A stretch of DNA of 64,000 nt from Megaleporinus macrocephalus (lineage: Eukaryota; Chordata; Actinopteri; Characiformes; Anostomidae). The stretch covers positions 4,514,958 to 4,578,957 of the forward strand of contig CM038727.1 in the NCBI GenBank assembly GCA_021613375.1. Direction: 5' to 3'. The translations under genes and the position numbers were made by a program. The notes below the pieces were generated by a model. The model had not been told where the DNA came from and searched no databases. It saw only the letters and a list, made by a program, of their open reading frames with translations. Each line of letters begins with the position of its first letter. The stretch's first letter is position 1. This document shows, piece by piece, positions 58,884-64,000 of the stretch.

Positions 58884-59447
58884 TCTATCTACTCTCACTG
58901 TCTACTGTATCAGCTCCACTGACCATACAGGAGCTCCAGACTGTAGTTCATCTGATTCTCTGTATACTTTATTACTCTGTTCTTTAATGATCAGGACCCC
59001 CACAGGACCACCACAGAGCAGATACTATTAGAAAGGTGGATCATTCCCAGCACTGCAGTGACACTGACATAGTGGTAGTGTGTTAATCCACTCCACTCTA
59101 TTAGACACTCCTACTACTTGCTGGTCCACCTTGTAGATGTAAAGTCAGAGACAGTAGCTCATCTGCTGCTGCACAGTTTGTGTTCCTCTAGTTCTTTATC
59201 AGTGGACACAGGACGCCGCCCACAGGACACTGCTGTCTGGATAGTTTTGGTTGGTGGACAATGATTCTGTGTGTGCTGAGAATGACCCACCTCCCTAATA
59301 GTATCTGCTCTGTGGTGGTCCTGTGGGGGTCCTGATCATTAAAGAACAGAGTAATAAAGTATACAGAGAATCAGATGAACTACAGTCTGTAAGTGGAGCT
59401 CCTGTATGGACAGTGGAGCTGATACAGTGGACAGTGGCTGTAGATAC
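58884..59447. mobile_element. Foldback element with long inverted arms, copy 3
   Basis: The left arm (58884-59051) and right arm (59275-59447) are reverse complements with only scattered differences over about 170 bp. Matching blocks include GACTGTAGTTCATCTGATTC, TACTTTATTACTCTGTTCTT and ACCACCACAGAGCAGATACT. The centre carries GTCCACCTTGTAGATGTAAA and CTGTCTGGATAGTTTTGGTT. No coding capacity. Just outside, ATAACATTAAAACCACCTCC at the left is the expected outer end. This is a non-autonomous DNA element that I associate with otophysan fish genomes. Confidence 0.9.
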
Positions 59448-60159
59448 CTACTACACAACCCAACCACTGTAATCCCCCAACCCAATGGATTTGTTGCTGC
59501 TGCAAACAGCAAATGGAAACTGCAGCACTGCTAATTTACAGCGAGCGCCCGTTCGGCCTGAGCGGCGACGCTCTGAACGGATTGTGCACGCTGCGTGGCT
59601 TCCTCATAAAGCGCCCGGCGCTCAGCCGCGCAGCAAACAGCGCTGCTGGAAATGATTCTCTCTCCAAGTTAAATTGCTCCCGCACAAGTTTTGTTCATGT
59701 GGGATTACATACGGACCAATCACAGCGCTCAGCTTAGCCATCTCTGTTTTCTCAGTCAGTCCAACTCAGCCGTGGGGGGAAGAGCGAGCGGGGTGATGGA
59801 GAAGGAGCCATCATGAGCTTCACAATGAGTTTCAGAAGCTGGTCTGTGTTCCGTTCTGTCACGGCGCGCCTCAGGAGGGACCCTGAAAGCACAGAGTATG
59901 AATTTCTCTCTCTCGCTTTCAGTTTTATTATTGTGTAAAACTTGTTTTCTGTGTCAGAGTGAAGGAGAAGCAGGTGCTGGTTGCAGGGTTTGGAAGCATC
60001 GTTAGCTCAAAGATCCAGATATTGTTTGAGTTCTCTGTACAGTTACTGGTACACGGGTCTATTGAAGACCAGGCAATGCCGTCTCTGAAGACGCTGACAG
60101 AGAATAAATCATTTAGGGCATTTGGAAAAACTCTCAGAGCAGATGATTCTTCACATAAG
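59448..60159. other. Complex island, CNE-like
   Basis: 59480-59900 is GC-balanced and non-repetitive, with phrases such as CACTGCTAATTTACAGCGAG and ACATACGGACCAATCACAGC (containing CCAATCA). No exon is supported. Confidence 0.45.
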
Positions 60160-60750
60160 TCAAACGTTCTAGATACACTACCAGTCAAACGTTCTAGATA
60201 CACTACCAGTCAAACGTTTTAGATACACTACCAGTCAAACGTTTTAGATACACTACCAGACAAACGTTTTAGATACACTACCAGTCAAACGTTTTAGATA
60301 CACTACCAGACAAATGTTTTAGATACACTACCAGTCAAACGTTTTAGATACACTACCAGCCAAACGTTTTAGATACACTACCAGACAAACGTTTTAGTAA
60401 CACTACCAGTCAAACGTTTTAGATACACTACCAGCCAAACGTTTTAGTAACACTACCAGTCAAACGTTTTAGATACACTACCAGACAAACGTTTTAGATA
60501 CACTACCAGTCAAACGTTTTAGATACACTACCAGACAAACGTTTTAGTAACACTACCAGTCAAACGTTTTAGATACACTACCAGACAAACGTTTTAGATA
60601 CACTACCAGACAAACGTTTTAGATACACTACCAGACAAACGTTTTAGTAACACTACCAGCCAAACGTTTTAGATACACTACCAGTCAAACGTTTTAGTAA
60701 CACTACCAGTCAAACGTTTTAGATACTCTACCAGACAAACGTTTTAGAAG
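60160..60750. repeat. 25-bp minisatellite resembling a Tc1 terminal repeat
   Basis: The unit is ACACTACCAGTCAAACGTTT plus TAGAT, with CCAGACAAAC, CCAGCCAAAC and TAGTAAC variants, about 23 units. It differs from the Tc1-like terminal repeat TACAGTACCAGTCAAAAGTT (present at 2164-2183) at only a few positions. Confidence 0.95.
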
Positions 60751-61655
60751 TCCAACCATCTTAGGCACCAGAACATGACTGCTGCACAATGTATGGTCGA
60801 ATAAGACATTTGGAGGCCAAAGTCAGCTCTCGCCTTCTCCCTGTATTATGTGCAAACCCGAATGCTGCTGCTGATTGGCTGAAGGAGCTGATTAGCTGGA
60901 TGAGTAGAAGCAGATTTTGTTTAGCTGCACTGCTGTAGCTTAGCCAGCGTTGCTAATTGCTAACAGAGCTTTTCCAGTATACATTCAATTCAATTATTAG
61001 TTAAAAAAAACTGACTAAATCTAGCCCAGGCTACGTGTCTCAAATTTGAATTCGGTTTAGAACCAGTTCTGGTAACGAGTTGTCCAGGCTGGCCCTGTTG
61101 GTGTAACTGGACACCGGGCAGCTCTGAATTCAGAGCTCAGGGCTCTTAGCCAAGCACCCGGTATCGTTATATAGTAAACCACTGAGAGTACTTCTGCAAC
61201 ACTCACAGAGACAACCTCACACTTAAATATCCCTGCTGATCTACAGAGACCGGAACGCTGTAGCGATTATTCCTACGTTTCCCATAATCCCCTGTTACTT
61301 CTAACTGCAAATGCAGCCCTTATCTCTGCCAGTGTAGCCTTTAATTATTACAGACCCTGGATACTTCGCTTAGTCTCATAAAACATGTATTCAGATTAAT
61401 ATTGAAATCTCATGCATATTTCAGAGAGTTTCCCGGAAGAGCGGGATTTGGCACTTCTGACGGTAAATAGAAGGGAATCTCGGAGCGTTTTAAAACCGAC
61501 ACTTAAAAACTTCAACTCCTCTCGACGATTCTCCATCAGCGTTAAGCAGCCACACTGGTTTCTTCTGAAAAGAGAAAAGCGCCGCAGTGGGAACACTGGG
61601 ACACATACCCACATACATAATAGCACACATTCCTTAATGATGCAGAGTAATGATA
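60751..61655. other. Complex DNA, partly CNE-like
   Basis: Normal-complexity sequence. 61390-61600 (for example CGACGATTCTCCATCAGCGT) looks constrained. Open frames on both strands here have no family resemblance and no start context, so no gene is called. Confidence 0.4.
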
Positions 61656-62163
61656 CAGTAAACCATAACACTATCTTCACCTACCTGTGTACAGGTAAAC
61701 TGTAACACTGCCTTCACCTACCTGTGTACAGGTAAACCATAACACTACCTTCACCTACCTGTGTACAGGTAAATTGTAACACTACCTTCACCTACCTGTG
61801 TACAGGTAAACCATAACACTACCTTCACCTACCTGTGTACAGGTAAACTGTAACACTGCCTTCACCTACCTGTGTACAGGTAAACCATAACACTACCTTC
61901 ACCTACCTGTGTACAGGTAAATTGTAACACTACCTTCACCTACCTGTATACAGGTAAATTGTAACACTACCTTCACCTACCTGTGTACAGATAAACTGTA
62001 ACACTACCTTCACCAACCTGTGTACAGGTAATCTGTAACACTACCTTCACCTACCTGTGTACAGGTAACCTGTAACACTACCTTCACCTACCTGTGTACA
62101 GATAAACTGTAACACTACCTTCACCTACCTGTGTACAGGTAAATTGTAACACTACCTTCACCC
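61656..62163 (+). repeat. 37-bp minisatellite, block 1 (forward)
   Basis: The unit is TAACACTACCTTCACCTACC then TGTGTACAGGTAAACTG, about 13.5 units. Each holds the near-palindrome TACCTGTGTACAGGTA. The reverse complement of the same unit forms block 2 from 62873. Confidence 0.96.
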
Positions 62164-62745
62164 TGTATGGCTCCACGTTTCTGTTTTGTTTATAATTTTG
62201 GTCTAGAATAAAAAGCAGAAGGTCCAGCATCAGAGCTGTGGTCAAGCTGCCCGGCCCCCAAGTTGTGATGAAGCGTTTTGCCGCTGTTGCTGGAACGCAA
62301 GTGCAGATCATTATTAGACTAGATTGAATTTCATGACATTAGACAGTCACACAAATCCGATCCAGCAACTCCGTTAATAGACTATTAGATCTTATTACTA
62401 ATGTCAGTATGACAAACACCAGAAGCCTGACTGACCTACAAGTGACCTGGTTCAAGGCCTGGACACACAACCGATGGTCAGTGTTGGAGCGCCTGAGACT
62501 GTCGGCCAAACACACAGCAGTCTGAAGATACTCGCAGAGAATAAAAGCCGTTTGGGAAAGATACTTCACACCAGCAGTTTACACACCAGGAGCTTGTTTG
62601 AGTGGGAGGGGCCAGAGCGACGTCAGCCGTAAGATTGGTCAGTTATCATGTATATCATTGCTGACCAAAGAAAAACATGTCCATCTCCACTTTTTTCCTT
62701 TTTTATTTTTCTGCATAATTTCAACATGATAGCAGCCGTTAACAC
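62164..62745. other. Complex DNA between the two opposed 37-bp arrays
   Basis: Non-repetitive. 62170-62420 looks CNE-like (for example TAAAAAGCAGAAGGTCCAGC). No exon is supported. Confidence 0.4.
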
Positions 62746-62872
62746 TGTGTAAAAATTTCATGATGAACGGACCAATAGAAACGCTCCAAAATAGCATGAA
62801 ACTTTTTCTGGTTCCTTTGACTTACATTGACAGTAAAGATGGTTTTTGTACTCTCCTGTAAAGTTTCCATTT
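62746..62872 (+). repeat. Short dispersed repeat B, copy 2
   Basis: It contains TGAACGGACCAATAGAAACG, CCAAAATAGCATGAAACTTT and CAGTAAAGATGGTTTTTGTA. The first 60 bases align with 17190-17262. The 37-bp array starts immediately at its right end. Confidence 0.65.
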
Positions 62873-64000
62873 TAGTGTTACAGTTTACCTGTACACAGGT
62901 AGGTAAAGGTAGTTTTACAGTTTACCTGTACACAGGTAGGTGAAGGTAGTGTTACAGTTTACCTGTACACAGGTAGGTAAAGGTAGTGTTACAGTTTACC
63001 TGTACACAGGTAGGTGAAGGTAGTGTTACAGTTTACCTGTACACAGGTAGGTAAAGGTAGTGTTACAAATTACCTGTACACAGGCAGGTGAAGGTAGTAA
63101 TACAGTTTATCTGTACACAGGTACATGTGGGTATTGTTACAGTTTACCTGTACACAGGTAGGTGAAGGTAGTGTTACAGTTTACCTGTACACAGGTAGGT
63201 GAAGGTAGTGTTACAGGTTACCTGTACACAGGTAGGTGAAGGTAGTGTTACAGTTTATCTGTACACAGGTAGGTGAAGGTAGTGTTACAGTTTACCTGTA
63301 CACAGGTAGGTGAAGGTAGTGTTACAGTTTACCTGTACACAGGTAGGTGACGGTAGTGTTACAGTTTACCTGTACACAGGTAGGTGACGGTAGTGTTACA
63401 GTTTACCTGTACACAGGTAGGTAAAGGTAGTGTTACAGGTTACCTGTACACAGGTAGGTGACGGTAGTGTTACAGTTTACCTGTACACAGGTAGGTGAAG
63501 GTAGTGTTACAGTTTACCTGTACACAGGTAGGTAAAGGTAGTGTTACAGGTTACCTGTACACAGGTAGGTGACGGTAGTGTTACAGTTTACCTGTACACA
63601 GGTAGGTGAAGGTAGTGTTACAGTTTATCTGTACACAGGTAGGTGAAGGTAGTGTTACAGTTTACCTGTACACAGGTAGGTGAAGGTAGTGTTACAGTTT
63701 ACCTGTACACAGGTAGGTGACGGTAGTGTTACAGTTTATCTGTACACAGGTAGGTGAAGGTAGTGTTACAGTTTACCTGTACACAGGTAGGTGAAGGTAG
63801 TGTTACAGTTTACCTGTACACAGGTAGGTGACGGTAGTGTTACAGTTTACCTGTACACAGGTAGGTGAAGGTAGTGTTACAGTTTACCTGTACACAGGTA
63901 GGTGACGGTAGTGTTACAGTTTACCTGTACACAGGTAGGTAAAGGTAGTGTTACAGGTTACCTGTACACAGGTAGGTGACGGTAGTGTTACAGTTTACCT
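62873..64000 (-). repeat. 37-bp minisatellite, block 2 (reverse), continues past the window
   Basis: The unit on the plus strand is GTAGTGTTACAGTTTACCTG then TACACAGGTAGGTGAAG, the reverse complement of block 1. About 30 units are visible and the array is cut by the window end. Variants are GTGACGG and GTAAAGG for GTGAAGG, and CAGGTTACC for CAGTTTACC. Confidence 0.97.

Larger units (their letters stand above)
2122..64000 (+). other. myrip: Inferred long intron of myrip (rest of window)
   Basis: I found no sequence after 2115 resembling the next part of the protein (the rest of the Rab27-binding domain and the Cys-rich zinc finger), and no other host gene exon. Mammalian MYRIP has very large 5' introns, so a 62-kb repeat-filled intron is plausible. 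A short exon of under 100 bp could have been missed by eye. Confidence 0.5.

Noticed and set aside
61656..64000. CRISPR-like array (regular 37-bp repeats)
   Set aside because: There are no unique spacers, the units are contiguous, the genome is vertebrate, and no cas genes are present.
2116..64000. Second myrip coding exon (rest of the Rab27-binding domain and zinc-finger cysteines)
   Set aside because: I looked for a Cys-rich segment following an acceptor on the plus strand and found none; a very short exon could still be missed by eye.

Overview
The window looks like vertebrate, almost certainly teleost, genomic DNA. It has very low coding density, one exon with a canonical splice donor, and degraded Tc1-like transposons, LINE 3' ends, a long-arm foldback element and hAT-like elements. 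The foldback element and the Tc1-like family resemble repeats I associate with otophysan fishes (characins, catfishes); that placement is inference. I found no bacterial genes, CRISPR array, rRNA or tRNA.

Only one protein-coding segment is supported. At 2006-2115 (+) an ATG opens a 36-codon stretch matching the N-terminus of MYRIP (Slac2-c/exophilin-8), a Rab27 effector. It ends in a phase-2 GTAAGT donor and is probably preceded by 5'UTR from 1918. No later exon was recognised, so the most economical reading is that 2116-64000 is one long, repeat-swollen 5' intron of myrip. The long stop-free frames elsewhere (up to about 840 codons) come from tandem repeats, not genes.

Layout. 1-1600: dispersed repeat, then a Tc1-like remnant split by a LINE insertion. 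1918-2115: myrip exon. 3043-4323: LINE fragment and a small inverted-repeat element. 4966-13468: three large minisatellites (30, 40 and 45 bp). 15624-20760: a second block of the 40-bp family and two blocks of a CCAAT-bearing repeat. 22020-26860: 21-bp array, CT/CA tract, 36-bp array broken by a hAT-like insertion. 27799-31145: Tc1-like copy, GA/CA tract, foldback fragment. 32500-37185: AT-rich array, 41-bp array, GA tract. 37535-42405: foldback copy, then a 33-bp array lying inside a Tc1-like remnant, then a second hAT-like copy. 43205-52150: about 9 kb of related 22-bp repeats. 52165-53935: LINE and Tc1-like remnants. 55745-58803: G-rich tract, a 1000-N gap, CT tract and 14-bp array. 58884-59447: foldback element with both arms. 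60160-64000: 25-bp array resembling a Tc1 terminal repeat, then a 37-bp repeat in two opposite orientations, running off the window.

By my rough tally tandem repeats fill about half of the sequenced bases. Between them lie 300-700 bp islands of normal complexity that read like conserved non-coding DNA. The most interesting signals are minisatellites apparently born from transposon sequence, arrays that multiply one transcription-factor-like or splice-site-like motif, and several arrays with a segment present exactly twice, which may be biological or an assembly artefact. I saw no undescribed multi-gene system.
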